From an uncultured Myxococcales bacterium (lineage in GTDB: Bacteria > Myxococcota > Myxococcia > Myxococcales > Myxococcaceae): a stretch of 64,000 nucleotides of DNA. Below, in pieces: positions 41,943 to 50,957 of this stretch. The stretch lies in NCBI GenBank assembly GCA_937980205.1, contig CALJKW010000007.1, positions 1 to 64,000 of the forward strand, written 5' to 3'. Numbering within the stretch: position 1 is the stretch's first letter; each line of letters begins with the position of its first letter. Below the pieces are notes generated by a model. That model saw nothing but the letters and a program-made list of their open reading frames with translations, had not been told where the DNA came from and ran no database searches. A program made the translations under genes and the position numbers.

Positions 41943-42920
41943 TCAGCGCGCCGCGGCGCTCGGCACGAGGATCACGACCTCGCGCGCGTCGCGGTAAATC
42001 ACGCCCGGCATCGTGCGGTAGTTGTGCGTGTTGCGCCCGCCGTTGCGGACGATGCCCATGTCGTTGCCGTACGGGCCGCCGCTGTAGTTCCAGCCGTGGC
42101 GCGTCTGGAAGATCACCGCGCCGCTGGGAATCTGGCCCGCGTCCGCCATGCGGCGGTACGCGTCGGCGCTCAACACCTGCGCCTGCACCGTGCCGTACGG
42201 GCTGCGGATCGTGCGCGTCTCCGAGCCGGGCAGGTTCAGCGAGGTCCACTGGCCGTTGCGCAGCAGCTGCACCATCGCGCCGCGCGCGTTGTTCGGATCC
42301 GCGCCCGTCGAGCCGGGCGTGTTCGGGATGCCCAGCCGCGCCATGTTGTTGAGCGTCGTGCGTACGCAGCTGCGGTCGGGGCCGTTGTTGAGCCGCTCGG
42401 TCGCGAGCGCGCGCATCCACGGGTGGTTCGTGTCGACGTTCGCCGCCGGGTTCACCGCGGTCGTCCGCGCGGCCGGGTCCGTCGACGTCGTCCCGCTGGT
42501 GCGGGTCACGTTCGAGGGCTCGAAGGTGTCGTCCGTCGGGTAGCCGGTCGGCTGGCCACCGCGCAGCATGTTGCGGCCGGGCGGCAGGCTCTGGCCGTAG
42601 AACGAGCCCCACGTCTGCTGGCCGACGATGCCGTCGACCTGCAGCCCGCGCGCGGTCTGATACGCGCGCACCGCCTGCTCGGTGCGCTCGTCGAACTGGC
42701 CCGAGTTTCCGGGGTCGAAGCCCGCCTCGCGCAGGCGCGCCTGCAGCTGCTCGACCTCCTGCCCCGTCGCGCCGCGACGCAGCAGCGAGTGCTGCGAGAC
42801 GTCGCCCTGCGGCTGCTGCGGCTGCGGCTGTGCCTCGATGGGGGCGTCGATCGAAACCGGTGCGGTGATCGACCGGTGGGTGCGCAGCGAGGTCGGGGGC
42901 GAGAGGGCCATCACACCCAT
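41943..42920 (-). CDS. peptidoglycan-binding-domain protein of unknown function
   Basis: 325 residues from the ATG at 42920 (MGVMALSPPTSL); a GTG/ATG further up at 42953 adds 11. After a Pro/Gln linker, a PG_binding_1 domain (about 45-115: LLRRGATGQEVEQLQARLRE, FDERTEQAVRAYQTARGL, VDGIVGQQTWGSF) is followed by a C-terminal domain (about 180-325) with SCVRTTLNNMARLG, VIFQTRHGWNYSGGPYGNDM, resembling NlpC/P60- or CHAP-like folds with a possible Cys/His pair. No signal peptide. May be a secreted effector; not certain. Confidence 0.6.
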   Translation of the reverse strand: MGVMALSPPTSLRTHRSITAPVSIDAPIEAQPQPQQPQGDVSQHSLLRRGATGQEVEQLQARLREAGFDPGNSGQFDERTEQAVRAYQTARGLQVDGIVGQQTWGSFYGQSLPPGRNMLRGGQPTGYPTDDTFEPSNVTRTSGTTSTDPAARTTAVNPAANVDTNHPWMRALATERLNNGPDRSCVRTTLNNMARLGIPNTPGSTGADPNNARGAMVQLLRNGQWTSLNLPGSETRTIRSPYGTVQAQVLSADAYRRMADAGQIPSGAVIFQTRHGWNYSGGPYGNDMGIVRNGGRNTHNYRTMPGVIYRDAREVVILVPSAAAR

Positions 42921-43016
42921 TCTCGCATTCCGAGAGACCGAGTTGCGCGCCAACCGCCTAACTTTTCTGAAGAATTCCTGCGCTTGAAGCGCAAAGCCCA
43001 GTGCTGGCGGGCGCCT

Positions 43017-43433
43017 TCAGCGCACCACCAGCACGGGAATCGGGCAGATGTGAACGAGCCGGTCGGTGACGCTTCCCAGCATGACCCGCGACAGGGCGTT
43101 GTGGCCCTTGGCACTCACCACGACGGCCCAGAAGCGATCCTGGTTTCGTACGTAGTCGGCGATGGCCTCGGCGGCGCCTCCGCGGAGGTGAACGCGGACG
43201 GCGTCCATGCCGGCGGCGCTCGCGGCGTGGTCCATCACGTCCTTCGCGTGCGTGTCTTCGGCTTCTTCAATCTTCCTGATGGTCTCCGTGTACACGCTGG
43301 GCGGCAGCAGGATGGGCGGCGAGACGTAGACGAGCTCGAGCTTTCCTCCGATCGAGCGCGCGAGCTCGGCGGCCTTGCGGACGCCGTGGAGGCAAGCCTC
43401 CGACCCGTCGACCGCGACGAGGATCGTGTTCAT
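43017..43433 (-). CDS. universal stress protein UspA family
   Basis: 138 residues. MNTILVAVDGSEACLHGVRK is the family start, and the ATP-loop region near the end reads VSAKGHNALSRVMLGSVTDR (GHN in place of the usual GxxG first part) then IPVLVVR. Cytosolic. Placed 10 bases after the Suv3-like helicase gene. Confidence 0.92.
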   Translation of the reverse strand: MNTILVAVDGSEACLHGVRKAAELARSIGGKLELVYVSPPILLPPSVYTETIRKIEEAEDTHAKDVMDHAASAAGMDAVRVHLRGGAAEAIADYVRNQDRFWAVVVSAKGHNALSRVMLGSVTDRLVHICPIPVLVVR

Positions 43434-43442
43434 GGCGTTCTC

Positions 43443-45692
43443 TTACCGTCGGCGGCGCCTCGGCGCGAGCTGCCGCAGCACCGTCGCCCGCAGGGAGCCG
43501 GGGACCGCCAGCGCGTCGAACGTCTGCTCGACCCGCCTCGCGTCCGCCAGCACGCCGAGCAGCTGCTCGAGCGCGTCGATGCGCACCGCGACGGGGCCGA
43601 CCCACTCGTAGCCGTACGCCTCGGCGTCGTGGTCCGTCATCACCTCGCGCGCCACCACAGCTGCCGCGGGAGCGCCCTCGGGCCTCGGCGCTCCGGCGTG
43701 CACCGAGGTGAGCAGGCACCGGCGCTCGAGGGCGAGCGGCGCGACGGCCGGCGCGAGGATGAGGAAGCGCGCGCCCTCGCGGACGCCCAGCGCATCGAGG
43801 CGCTGGTGCGACTCGGCGTCGAGGCGCCGCACCTGGTCGAGCAGCGCCGCGTCGCGCCGCGCGATGCCCAGGCCCTCGGCGAACCGGTACGCGACGGCGC
43901 GCAGCGCAGGCGCCCTGCCCTCCGCGGTCAGCGTGTCGGCGGGAAAGCCGCCCATCGCCTCGGAGACGACGTCGCGCGCGCAGGCCATCAGCCTCCGCTC
44001 GAGGCGCGCGCGCTGGCCGCCGTTCCACGCGTCGGCGTCGACGAGCGCCACGTGGGGCGTGCGGCGATCGGGGCCGCGCACGAGCCGGCCCAGCACTTCG
44101 CCCTCGAAGGCGATGCGGCCGGAGGGGTCGATGTCGAAGGCGTCTCCGCGGGCGTCGACCACGCGCTGTACGAACTCGTCGGCGGTCGGGCCGGTGTCGA
44201 CGAGCGCGCCGAGCTGCGCGAACGGGCCGCTCGCCGCCGGCGCCGGCGCCTCCTGGCGAAACCGCCGCGGGCTCTTCAGCGCGGCGCGCTGCACGAACCG
44301 CTCGACCAGCCGCTGGTGCAGCGCATCGCCGAGCGCGTCCTCGATGGCCCGCGTGCGCTGCTGCCACCTGCCCGCCTCGGCGATCCACGAGGAGCGGTGC
44401 GTGATGTACGTCCACGTCCTGATCGCCTCGAGCCTTCCCGTGAGCGTGTAGATGTCGCCGGAGACGTCGTCGAGCGGCGCGACCTGCCGCTCGAGCCACG
44501 CCGCGTCGAGGCGCCCGTCGCCCGCGGCGAGCTGCAGGAAGACCTCCTTCACGATGCGCACGTGCTCTCCGAGCAGGCCCTTGCGGAAGTCGGGGATGCG
44601 GCAGGCGTCCCACAGCAGCTCGACGCCGGCGCGCTCGGCGGTGAAGCGTCGCACCTCGGCGTCTTCGGCGAGCGCCCGCAGCGCGTCGAAGTCGTCGGCG
44701 CGCTCGACGCGCGTGAAGATGCCGCGGTCCGGAGCGACGGACAGCGTGTCGAGCAGCGTCTGCGGGCTCGTGAAGTCGAGCTCGACGTTGCGCCACACGA
44801 GCTGCTGCACCGGCGGGAACCGGTGCCCCTCGATCGCGGCGACGGTGCGCGCGTCGAGCGCCGCGGCGGTGGTGAGCGTGCCGAACGCTCCATCCTTCAC
44901 GTGGCGGCCCGCGCGGCCGGCGATCTGCCCGAGCTCGTCGACGGTGAGGTCGCGCTGCTCGAAGCCGTCGAACTTCGACAGGCCCGCGAACGCGATGCGC
45001 TCGAGGTCGAGGTTCAGGCCCATGCCGATGGCGTCGGTGGCGACGAGGTACTGCACCTCCTGCGACTGGTACATCGCGACCTGGGCGTTGCGCGTGCGCG
45101 GAGAGAGCGCCCCGAGGACGACGGCGACTCCGCCGCGCAGCTGCCGCAGCGACTCGGCGAGCTCGTAGACCTTCTCGGTGGAGAACGCGACGACCGCCGA
45201 GCGCGGCGGCAGGCTCTTGAGCGAGCGCGTTCCGAACGAGCGCAGCTGCGAGAGCCGCTCGCTTCGCCGGAACGTCGCCTCGGGGAACAGCCCGCGGATG
45301 AGGGGCCGCATCGTCTCGGCGCCGAGGAACCAGGTCTCCTTCCTGCCGCGCGCGTGCAGCAGGCGGTCGGTGAAGACGTGGCCGCGCTCGCGGTGCGCGC
45401 AGAGCTGGATCTCGTCGACGGCGAGGAAGTCGACGGCCGTGTCGACCGGCATCGCCTCGACGGTGCAGACCCAATACGCGGCGTGCGGCGGCACCCGCTT
45501 CTCTTCGCCGGTCACGAGGGCGACGCGGGCCTCGCCGACGCGCGCGGTGACGCGATCGTAGACCTCGCGCGCGAGCAGCCGCAGCGGCAGGCCGATCATC
45601 CCGCTGTCGTGCTCGAGCATGCGCTCGATGGCGCGGTGGGTCTTCCCGGTGTTCGTCGGGCCGAGCTCCGCGACGAGGAGTGAGGCGTTCAT
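43443..45692 (-). CDS. Suv3-like DExH RNA helicase
   Basis: 749 residues from the ATG at 45692 (ATGA overlap with the MOSC stop). Motifs are Walker A GPTNTGKTH, Ia, DEIQL (DExx box), ALSPRTRN, TDAIGMGLNLD and QIAGRAGRH, followed by a long C-terminal part (about 340-749) containing the Suv3 C-terminal helical region (WLERQVAPLDDVSGDIYT). Suv3/SUPV3L1-type helicases unwind RNA for degradation; bacterial copies are poorly studied. First gene after MOSC, then UspA. Confidence 0.85.
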   Translation of the reverse strand: MNASLLVAELGPTNTGKTHRAIERMLEHDSGMIGLPLRLLAREVYDRVTARVGEARVALVTGEEKRVPPHAAYWVCTVEAMPVDTAVDFLAVDEIQLCAHRERGHVFTDRLLHARGRKETWFLGAETMRPLIRGLFPEATFRRSERLSQLRSFGTRSLKSLPPRSAVVAFSTEKVYELAESLRQLRGGVAVVLGALSPRTRNAQVAMYQSQEVQYLVATDAIGMGLNLDLERIAFAGLSKFDGFEQRDLTVDELGQIAGRAGRHVKDGAFGTLTTAAALDARTVAAIEGHRFPPVQQLVWRNVELDFTSPQTLLDTLSVAPDRGIFTRVERADDFDALRALAEDAEVRRFTAERAGVELLWDACRIPDFRKGLLGEHVRIVKEVFLQLAAGDGRLDAAWLERQVAPLDDVSGDIYTLTGRLEAIRTWTYITHRSSWIAEAGRWQQRTRAIEDALGDALHQRLVERFVQRAALKSPRRFRQEAPAPAASGPFAQLGALVDTGPTADEFVQRVVDARGDAFDIDPSGRIAFEGEVLGRLVRGPDRRTPHVALVDADAWNGGQRARLERRLMACARDVVSEAMGGFPADTLTAEGRAPALRAVAYRFAEGLGIARRDAALLDQVRRLDAESHQRLDALGVREGARFLILAPAVAPLALERRCLLTSVHAGAPRPEGAPAAAVVAREVMTDHDAEAYGYEWVGPVAVRIDALEQLLGVLADARRVEQTFDALAVPGSLRATVLRQLAPRRRRR

Positions 45693-46204
45693 TGCCAGAG
45701 AGCGACGCCGTCTCCCACGCGAATCAGACCGGCGCGCTCGACCCAGCCGACGAGCCCGCGCCTGCGGACGGCGGCCTTCACGAAGCCGGGCAGGCCGAGC
45801 GCGCGGGCCGGCTTGCTGCACGGCGCGTTCTCGCCGTCGACGACGACGGTGGCGCCCGACGGGAAGACGAGGCGCGACGAGGCGGCGAGCTGCGTGAGCT
45901 GCGGCAGCCCGCGCAGCACGAGGTTGGCGCCGAGCTTCTGCCAGTCGACCGGAGCTCCGAGCGCGGCGGAGAGCTCGGCCAGCTCTTCCTCCGAGACGAG
46001 CGACAGCTGCCGCACGTTCATGATCTCGGCGCCGCGCGGGTGGTGGGTCTCGCGCACCCCCGCCTTGCGCGTGAGGCCGAAGTGCCGGTCGCCCTCGATG
46101 CCGCCGAGCACGAGCGGCAGCTCGAGCACGGCGCGGGTCACGAAGTCGCCGGTCGTGTCGGCGATGCCCAGGCCCGTCAATGTCGCGCTAAGAGTCTGCT
46201 TCAT
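45689..46204 (-). CDS. MOSC domain protein
   Basis: 171 residues, a stand-alone MOSC domain with LGGIEGDRHFG, LGANLVLRGL and the conserved Cys in ENAPCSKPARALGL that binds sulfur from molybdenum-cofactor enzymes. The start ATG (46204-46202) shares the palindrome CATG with the start of the divergent methyltransferase gene, so the two starts overlap by 2 bases. No other molybdenum gene nearby. Confidence 0.88.
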   Translation of the reverse strand: MKQTLSATLTGLGIADTTGDFVTRAVLELPLVLGGIEGDRHFGLTRKAGVRETHHPRGAEIMNVRQLSLVSEEELAELSAALGAPVDWQKLGANLVLRGLPQLTQLAASSRLVFPSGATVVVDGENAPCSKPARALGLPGFVKAAVRRRGLVGWVERAGLIRVGDGVALWQ

Positions 46205-46796
46205 GCTGGACGCGGCCTACTGGAACGACCTCTACCTCAAAGGAGATACCGGCTGGGACAAGGGTGCGCCATCACCCCCGCTGGTGCGGCTGCTGCGCGA
46301 GGGCATCGTGCCGAAGGGCGGGAGCATCGCCGTCATCGGAGCAGGCCGCGGCCACGACGCCATCGAGGCTGCGCGCCAGGGCTACCGCGTGACGGCGGTC
46401 GACTTCGCGCCCGAGGCCATCAAGGGCATTCGAGAGAACGCGGCGAGGGCCGGAGTGCAGCTCGACGCGCGCGAGCAGGACGTGTTCGATCTCGACGGCC
46501 CGTTCGACGGGATCCTCGAGCACACCTGCTTCTGCGCCATCGACGTCGCCCGCCGTGCCGAGTACGTCGACACCGTCTTCCACGCGCTCAGGCCCGGCGG
46601 CGTGCTCTTCGGCCTCTTCTACGCGCACGGCAAAGAGGGAGGCCCTCCCTTCGACACCAGCGAGGCCGAGGTGCGCGACCTGTTCGCTCCGCACTTCCAC
46701 ATCCAGCGCCTCGTGCGGGCGCCGGACAGCTTCGAGGCCCGCGCGGGCAAGGAGCTCGAGTTCGTGTTCAGGAGACTTTCGTCTCCCGGAACGTGA
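46203..46796 (+). CDS. TPMT/thiol-ester-type SAM methyltransferase
   Basis: 197 residues. The start MLDAAYWNDLYLKGDTGWDKG (the family W-x-x-x-Y/W-G-x-T-x-W box), AdoMet motif IAVIGAGRGHDAIEA and VTAVDFAPEAI, with GVLFGLFYAHG later. This is the TPMT / plant HOL-type group, which methylate thiols or halides. The 3' end overlaps the convergent MFS gene by 29 bases; the start overlaps the MOSC start. Confidence 0.85.
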   Translation: MLDAAYWNDLYLKGDTGWDKGAPSPPLVRLLREGIVPKGGSIAVIGAGRGHDAIEAARQGYRVTAVDFAPEAIKGIRENAARAGVQLDAREQDVFDLDGPFDGILEHTCFCAIDVARRAEYVDTVFHALRPGGVLFGLFYAHGKEGGPPFDTSEAEVRDLFAPHFHIQRLVRAPDSFEARAGKELEFVFRRLSSPGT

Positions 46797-47919
46797 ACAG
46801 CATCAAGAGGTCGTAGGTGACTTTCAGGCAGCCGGCGATGACGAGCGGCCAGCCGAAGGCCGTCGCCTCGAGCATCGCGCCGGCGATGGCGGGCGTGACG
46901 CCCGACGCGAGCGCGCGAGGGACGGCGGTGACGCTCGCGGCGCTCGTGCGCTCTTCCGCAGGCACGACCGCCATCACGAACGCCTGCCTGGCCGGCACGT
47001 CCATCTGCGTGAGGCACGCGCGCAGCAGGATGCAGGCGACGGCGAGCGGCGCCGTCGGCATCAGCGCGGCGAGGATGAGGAACACGTTCGCCGGCAGGTG
47101 CGTGAACACCATCGTGTTGATGAGCCCGAAGCGCCTGGCGACCGGCACCGAGACGAGCTGCGACACGCCGTTCAAGATGCTGACGGCGAAGAACACGACG
47201 CCGAGCACCTCGAGCTCGAGGTTGAAGCGCCGCTGGAGCCAGAAGACGAGCAGCGACTCGAGCGCGAAGCCTCCGCCGGCCGAGTCGAGGGCGAAGAAGA
47301 GCGACAGCTTCACCACCACGTCGCGCGACCTCTGCAGCGGCACCTTCGGCGGAGCGACCGCCGGCGCCGGAAGCCTCAGCCCCAGGTAGATGACGAAGCA
47401 CACGAGCGCGACGCCCATCGCGAAGACGAAGCCGCTGCGCAGCCCGAACGGGGCGACGCCGCCGGCGAGCGCGCCCGCGGCGACTCCGGCGCGGCCGGCG
47501 ATGGAGTACGCGGCGAACAGCGTGACGCGCTGCTGCCCTTCCGCGAGGCCTCCGATGGCGGCCTGCTCGGTGGGGAGGATGAAGCTGACGTCGCCGCTCG
47601 ACGGGTTGAGCGTGCCGAGCACGGCGATCACCATGAGCACCGCGAACGCGCTGACGGTGAAGAAGCCCACGGCGGTGAAGAACATGAGCGCGCTGCCGAA
47701 GAGGAGCACTCCGCGCGGCGGCAGGCGGTGGCCAAAGAGCCCGAGCGCGAGGGTGGCGCCTGCCGAGCCCAGCAGCGTGGCGGTCATCAGCACGCCGCTC
47801 GTCGCGCCGTCGAAGCCCAGGGACGCGAGGTGCCTGGTGAGCAGCACCATCACGGCGCCGTCTGCGAACCCTCTGAGGCCCCGCGCCAGCACCAGCCGGT
47901 AAGCCGCCGAGACACTCAC
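46768..47919 (-). CDS. MFS transporter
   Basis: 383 residues with about 12 membrane helices. The N-half signature is LARGLRGFADGAVMVLLTRHL and FGHRLPPRG; no clear substrate motif. Predicted inner-membrane efflux or uptake permease, substrate unknown. Convergent overlap with the methyltransferase gene (29 bases); its start is 29 bases from the ABC-F start. Confidence 0.82.
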   Translation of the reverse strand: MSVSAAYRLVLARGLRGFADGAVMVLLTRHLASLGFDGATSGVLMTATLLGSAGATLALGLFGHRLPPRGVLLFGSALMFFTAVGFFTVSAFAVLMVIAVLGTLNPSSGDVSFILPTEQAAIGGLAEGQQRVTLFAAYSIAGRAGVAAGALAGGVAPFGLRSGFVFAMGVALVCFVIYLGLRLPAPAVAPPKVPLQRSRDVVVKLSLFFALDSAGGGFALESLLVFWLQRRFNLELEVLGVVFFAVSILNGVSQLVSVPVARRFGLINTMVFTHLPANVFLILAALMPTAPLAVACILLRACLTQMDVPARQAFVMAVVPAEERTSAASVTAVPRALASGVTPAIAGAMLEATAFGWPLVIAGCLKVTYDLLMLFTFRETKVS

Positions 47920-47948
47920 GGGCTCGGCGTGTATATCAACCGGCTCCG

Positions 47949-49553
47949 ATGGCGTTCTCGATCACCAATGTCAGCAAGGGCTACGGCCCCAAGAAGCTCT
48001 TCGAAGACGTGAACGTGGCGTTCTCGCCCGGGCGCCGCTACGGCCTCACCGGCCCGAACGGCTCCGGCAAGACGACGTTCATGAAGATCCTCGCCGGCGA
48101 CGAGGAGCCCGACACCGGCACGATCATCCGCCCGAAGAAGCTCGGCATCCTGAGGCAGGACCACTTCCGCTACGAAGAGAAGCGCGTCCTCGACGTCGTG
48201 ATCATGGGCAACAAGGCCCTGTGGGCCGCGATGGAGGAGAAGAACAAGCTCCTCGAGAAGCCCGACATCACCGAGAAGGACGGCGAGCGCCTCGGCGAGC
48301 TCGAGGGCGTCATCGCGGAGGAAGACGGCTACCAGGCCGACGCCGACGCGGCCGCGCTGCTCGACGGCCTCGGCGTCGACAAGCAGTTCCACGAGGGGCC
48401 GCTCAAGAACCTCACCGGCGGCTACAAGCTGCGCGTGCTGCTGGCGCAGGCGCTGTTCGGCAAGCCCGACGGCCTGTTGCTCGACGAGCCGACGAACCAC
48501 CTCGACCTCGACTCGATCCGCTGGCTCGAGACCTTCCTCCACGAGTTCGAGGGCGTGCTCGTCACGATCTCGCACGACCGCCACTTCCTGAACTCGATCT
48601 GCACGCACATCGCCGACATCGACTACGAGACGATCATCCAGTACCCGGGCGGGTACGACGACATGGTCCGGCAGAAGGCGCAGGTGCGCTCGCGCGTCGA
48701 GGCCGAGAACGCCGAGAAGGCGAAGAAGGTGGCGCAGCTGCAGGACTTCATCGCGCGCTTCTCGGCCGGCACGCGCGCCTCGCAGGTGCAGAACCGCAAG
48801 AACCAGCTCGAGAAGCTCAAGAGCGAAGACCTCAAGCGCTCGAACATCGCGCGGCCGTTCATCAAGTTCGAGCAGAAGGCCCCGAGCGGGAAGCAGACGC
48901 TGACCATCGAGGGCATCTCGAAGAGCTACGAGGGCGTCGGCACCGTCATCCCTCCGTTCAGCGCGCTCATCCAGAAGGGCGAGAAGATCTGCGTCATCGG
49001 CAAGAACGGCGTCGGCAAGTCGACGCTGGTGAAGATGATCGCCGGAGCGATTCAGCCCGACGCGGGCAAGCTCACGTGGGGGCACCAGGCGTCCATCGGC
49101 TACATGCCGCAGGACCACCACGGCATCATCAAGAAGGGCACGACGGTCTACCAGTACCTGCGCGACCTCGACTCGAAGCTCTACAACGAGGAGATCAGCG
49201 GGCTGCTCGGCCGCATGCTGTTCTCAGGTGAAGAGCGCATGAAGCCGACCGACACGTTGAGCGGCGGCGAGACGGTGCGCGTGCTGATGTGCCAGCTGAT
49301 GATGCGCAAGGACAACGTGCTCATCCTCGACGAGCCCACGAACCACCTCGACCTCGAGTCGATCGCCGCGCTCGGCGAGGGCCTGTCGAAGTACGAGGGC
49401 ACGGTCATCTGCGTGACGCACGACCAGCAGCTCATCTCCGAGGTCGCGACGCGCATCTGGGCTCCGCGGCTGGGCAGAGAGGTCGTCGACTTCCAGGGCT
49501 CGCTCGAAGAGTTCCTCGAGAAGCACGCCGACGTCGCCGCGCAGCGCCGGTGA
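47949..49553 (+). CDS. ABC-F ATPase (YbiT-like translation factor)
   Basis: 534 residues, two ABC cassettes. Walker A GPNGSGKTT and GKNGVGKST; signatures LTGGYKLRV and LSGGETVRV; Walker B LLLDEPTNHLD and LILDEPTNHLD; linker about 240-325. No membrane helices. ABC-F proteins act at the ribosomal E/P site to rescue or regulate elongation. Order and length fit the YbiT/Uup group, so a ribosome-associated role is likely. A stop-adjacent hairpin follows. Confidence 0.92.
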   Translation: MAFSITNVSKGYGPKKLFEDVNVAFSPGRRYGLTGPNGSGKTTFMKILAGDEEPDTGTIIRPKKLGILRQDHFRYEEKRVLDVVIMGNKALWAAMEEKNKLLEKPDITEKDGERLGELEGVIAEEDGYQADADAAALLDGLGVDKQFHEGPLKNLTGGYKLRVLLAQALFGKPDGLLLDEPTNHLDLDSIRWLETFLHEFEGVLVTISHDRHFLNSICTHIADIDYETIIQYPGGYDDMVRQKAQVRSRVEAENAEKAKKVAQLQDFIARFSAGTRASQVQNRKNQLEKLKSEDLKRSNIARPFIKFEQKAPSGKQTLTIEGISKSYEGVGTVIPPFSALIQKGEKICVIGKNGVGKSTLVKMIAGAIQPDAGKLTWGHQASIGYMPQDHHGIIKKGTTVYQYLRDLDSKLYNEEISGLLGRMLFSGEERMKPTDTLSGGETVRVLMCQLMMRKDNVLILDEPTNHLDLESIAALGEGLSKYEGTVICVTHDQQLISEVATRIWAPRLGREVVDFQGSLEEFLEKHADVAAQRR

Positions 49554-49577
49554 AAAGGGGGCTGGCTCCTTCTTCGC
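49552..49577 (+). terminator. stop-adjacent hairpin behind the ABC-F gene
   Basis: The stop TGA runs straight into aaaagggg; stem aagggg (49555-49560) / ctcctt (49566-49571) with one G-T pair and a 5-base loop, then TCTTC. Variant of the family at 16157. Confidence 0.6.
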
Positions 49578-49610
49578 GGCGTCGCGACGCGAGCCGTGCA
49601 CAAGCCGTCA

Positions 49611-49640
49611 CGCGAAAAAAGGGACCTGCCCCTTCTTCAC
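49611..49640 (-). terminator. stop-adjacent hairpin behind the zinc-ribbon gene
   Basis: Stem aaggg (49619-49623) / ccctt (49630-49634), loop of 6. In minus-strand sense the stop TGA of the 49637 gene is followed at once by AGAAGGGGCAGGTCCC and a T6 run, so it can terminate that gene. Same family as 49552, opposite orientation. Confidence 0.65.
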
Positions 49641-50032
49641 TCGAGCTGGAGCCCGCAATCGGCGCAGGCGCCGTCCTTGAGCGCCCCGACAAATCCGCAC
49701 GCAGGACAAGGCGGCTCTTCGCCCTCTTTCAGCTCCTGCGGAGGCCCGCCGAGCTGCACGAGCCCCTCGGCGGCGGCGCTCTCGTGCCACTGCTCCTTCC
49801 GGAAGCTCTGGATGCGCGCGACGTCCTCCTCGCGCACGAGCAGCTGAATCTTGCCGCCGCAACCGCAGCCGCCTCCGCCGCAGCACGCCTTCGGCGGAGC
49901 CTTCGCGAGCAGCACCGGGATCTCGCGCGAGAGGCACTCGCGCTCGAGCTCCTTCACTGCGGCGATGGGCCCCTCTCCGTAGGTGATGAGCTCGACTTCG
50001 GCGAGGGCGGCTTCGGCGGCGTTGCGGTCCAT
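49637..50032 (-). CDS. Cys-rich protein with C-terminal zinc ribbon (DUF2007-like start)
   Basis: 131 residues from the ATG at 50032. N-part AAEAALAEVELITYGEGPIA, then KELERECLSREIPVLLAK resembles DUF2007, a small ferredoxin-like domain. A CCGGGGCGCGGK motif (about 49-60) could hold metal. The C-end has CPACGFVGALKDGACADCGL, a clear zinc ribbon. Soluble; role unknown. Downstream of a small secreted-protein gene in the same direction (17-base gap). Confidence 0.65.
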   Translation of the reverse strand: MDRNAAEAALAEVELITYGEGPIAAVKELERECLSREIPVLLAKAPPKACCGGGGCGCGGKIQLLVREEDVARIQSFRKEQWHESAAAEGLVQLGGPPQELKEGEEPPCPACGFVGALKDGACADCGLQLE

Positions 50033-50049
50033 TTGCGGCGGACCATACT

Positions 50050-50433
50050 TCAGCTCTTCGCGGTCGAGCGCTGCCTCAGGGCCACGTCCACGAGTGTTCG
50101 GGCCCGTTCCTTCCAGGGCAGCGGGACGTCGAAGCGCCGGCTCCAGGAGCCTTCGTCGAGCCGCACCTTCTGGACGTGCGCCTCCACCTCGCCGAGCTTC
50201 ACCTGGAGCCAGTACTCGCCCGGCGGAGCCTGAAGCGCGAAGCGGCCGAAGAGATCTGCCTGCGCCGTCGCGACCGGCAGCGCGCCGTCGTACAGCCGCA
50301 CCGTCACCGGCACGACCGACGGCAGCGTGTCGCCGCTGACGACGACTTCCCCGCCCAGCTCGGCGGGCGCGGTGAAGGACACCGGCCCGCCCCAGAGCTG
50401 CGCGACCATTCCCAGCGTCGCGATGAGAGCCAT
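50050..50433 (-). CDS. small secreted carboxypeptidase-regulatory-like domain protein
   Basis: 127 residues. MALIATLGMVAQLWGG is a weak signal peptide. The remainder is a single CarboxypepD_reg-like / Cna-B-like beta domain (VTVRLYDGALPVATAQAD, then LFGRFALQAPPGEYWLQVK). Function unknown. It follows hsp20 by 12 bases and could be cotranscribed with it. Confidence 0.6.
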   Translation of the reverse strand: MALIATLGMVAQLWGGPVSFTAPAELGGEVVVSGDTLPSVVPVTVRLYDGALPVATAQADLFGRFALQAPPGEYWLQVKLGEVEAHVQKVRLDEGSWSRRFDVPLPWKERARTLVDVALRQRSTAKS

Positions 50434-50445
50434 GGCTGTCAGACC

Positions 50446-50916
50446 TCAGCTGTTGACCTTCACGCTGATGCTGCGCGGCTTCGCCTCGTCGCGCTTCGGA
50501 AGCGTCAGCGTCAGCACGCCGTGCTGGAAGCTCGCGTCGCACTTCGAGGCGTCGACCGTGGTGGGCAACACGAACGAGCGAGCGAATTGCCCCTGCGCGC
50601 GCTCGGAGCGGAACCACTTCGCGCCCTTCACCTCGCCCTCGACGCGCTGCGACCGGACGGTGAGCGTGTCGCCCTCGACCTGGATGTCGATGTTCTTGGG
50701 GTCGTGCCCGGGCAGATCCATGCGCAGGGTCAGCTCGTCCTGCGTCTCGTAGATGTCCGCCGCGGGGAGCCCGTAGGCGATCGCCGGAGCCGAGAACGCA
50801 GACTCGAACAGCCGGTCGGCTTCACGGAAGAGGTCGTCAAAAACAGGCATCTGCCCGCCAGAGCGTGCGATGCCACCATGGGTGTTGGTCGAAAACGGGT
50901 TCCACTTCGCCAGCAT
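50446..50916 (-). CDS. small heat shock protein Hsp20
   Basis: 156 residues. Alpha-crystallin domain about 50-145 with ADIYETQDELTLRMDLPGHD, the family Leu/Gly motif GVLTLTLPK and a C-terminal I-x-I-like SISVKV. Oligomeric holdase chaperone. A good ribosome binding site (ggaaaggag) lies 6 bases upstream. Promoter candidates and a palindrome lie between the gene and the strong terminator at 51001; divergent from the HtrA protease, another envelope-stress gene. Confidence 0.95.
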   Translation of the reverse strand: MLAKWNPFSTNTHGGIARSGGQMPVFDDLFREADRLFESAFSAPAIAYGLPAADIYETQDELTLRMDLPGHDPKNIDIQVEGDTLTVRSQRVEGEVKGAKWFRSERAQGQFARSFVLPTTVDASKCDASFQHGVLTLTLPKRDEAKPRSISVKVNS

Positions 50917-50940
50917 TGCAGTCTCCTTTCCTGTTCCTGG

Positions 50941-50957
50941 GCGGCCATCATGGCCGC
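50941..50957. promoter_or_regulatory. 17-base palindrome in the hsp20 leader
   Basis: gcggccat-c-atggccgc has 8-bp perfect arms around one central base. It lies between a possible minus-strand promoter (TTGACG as 50988-50993, TACCAA as 50966-50971, 16-base spacer) and the hsp20 ribosome binding site, so it could be an operator or a 5' mRNA hairpin. It is not a CIRCE element. Confidence 0.45.

Noticed and set aside
41307..45683. Open frame of 1458 codons on the plus strand across UspA and the Suv3-like helicase
   Set aside because: Its protein is Arg/Ala/Gly-rich without domains, and the opposite strand codes for clear families.
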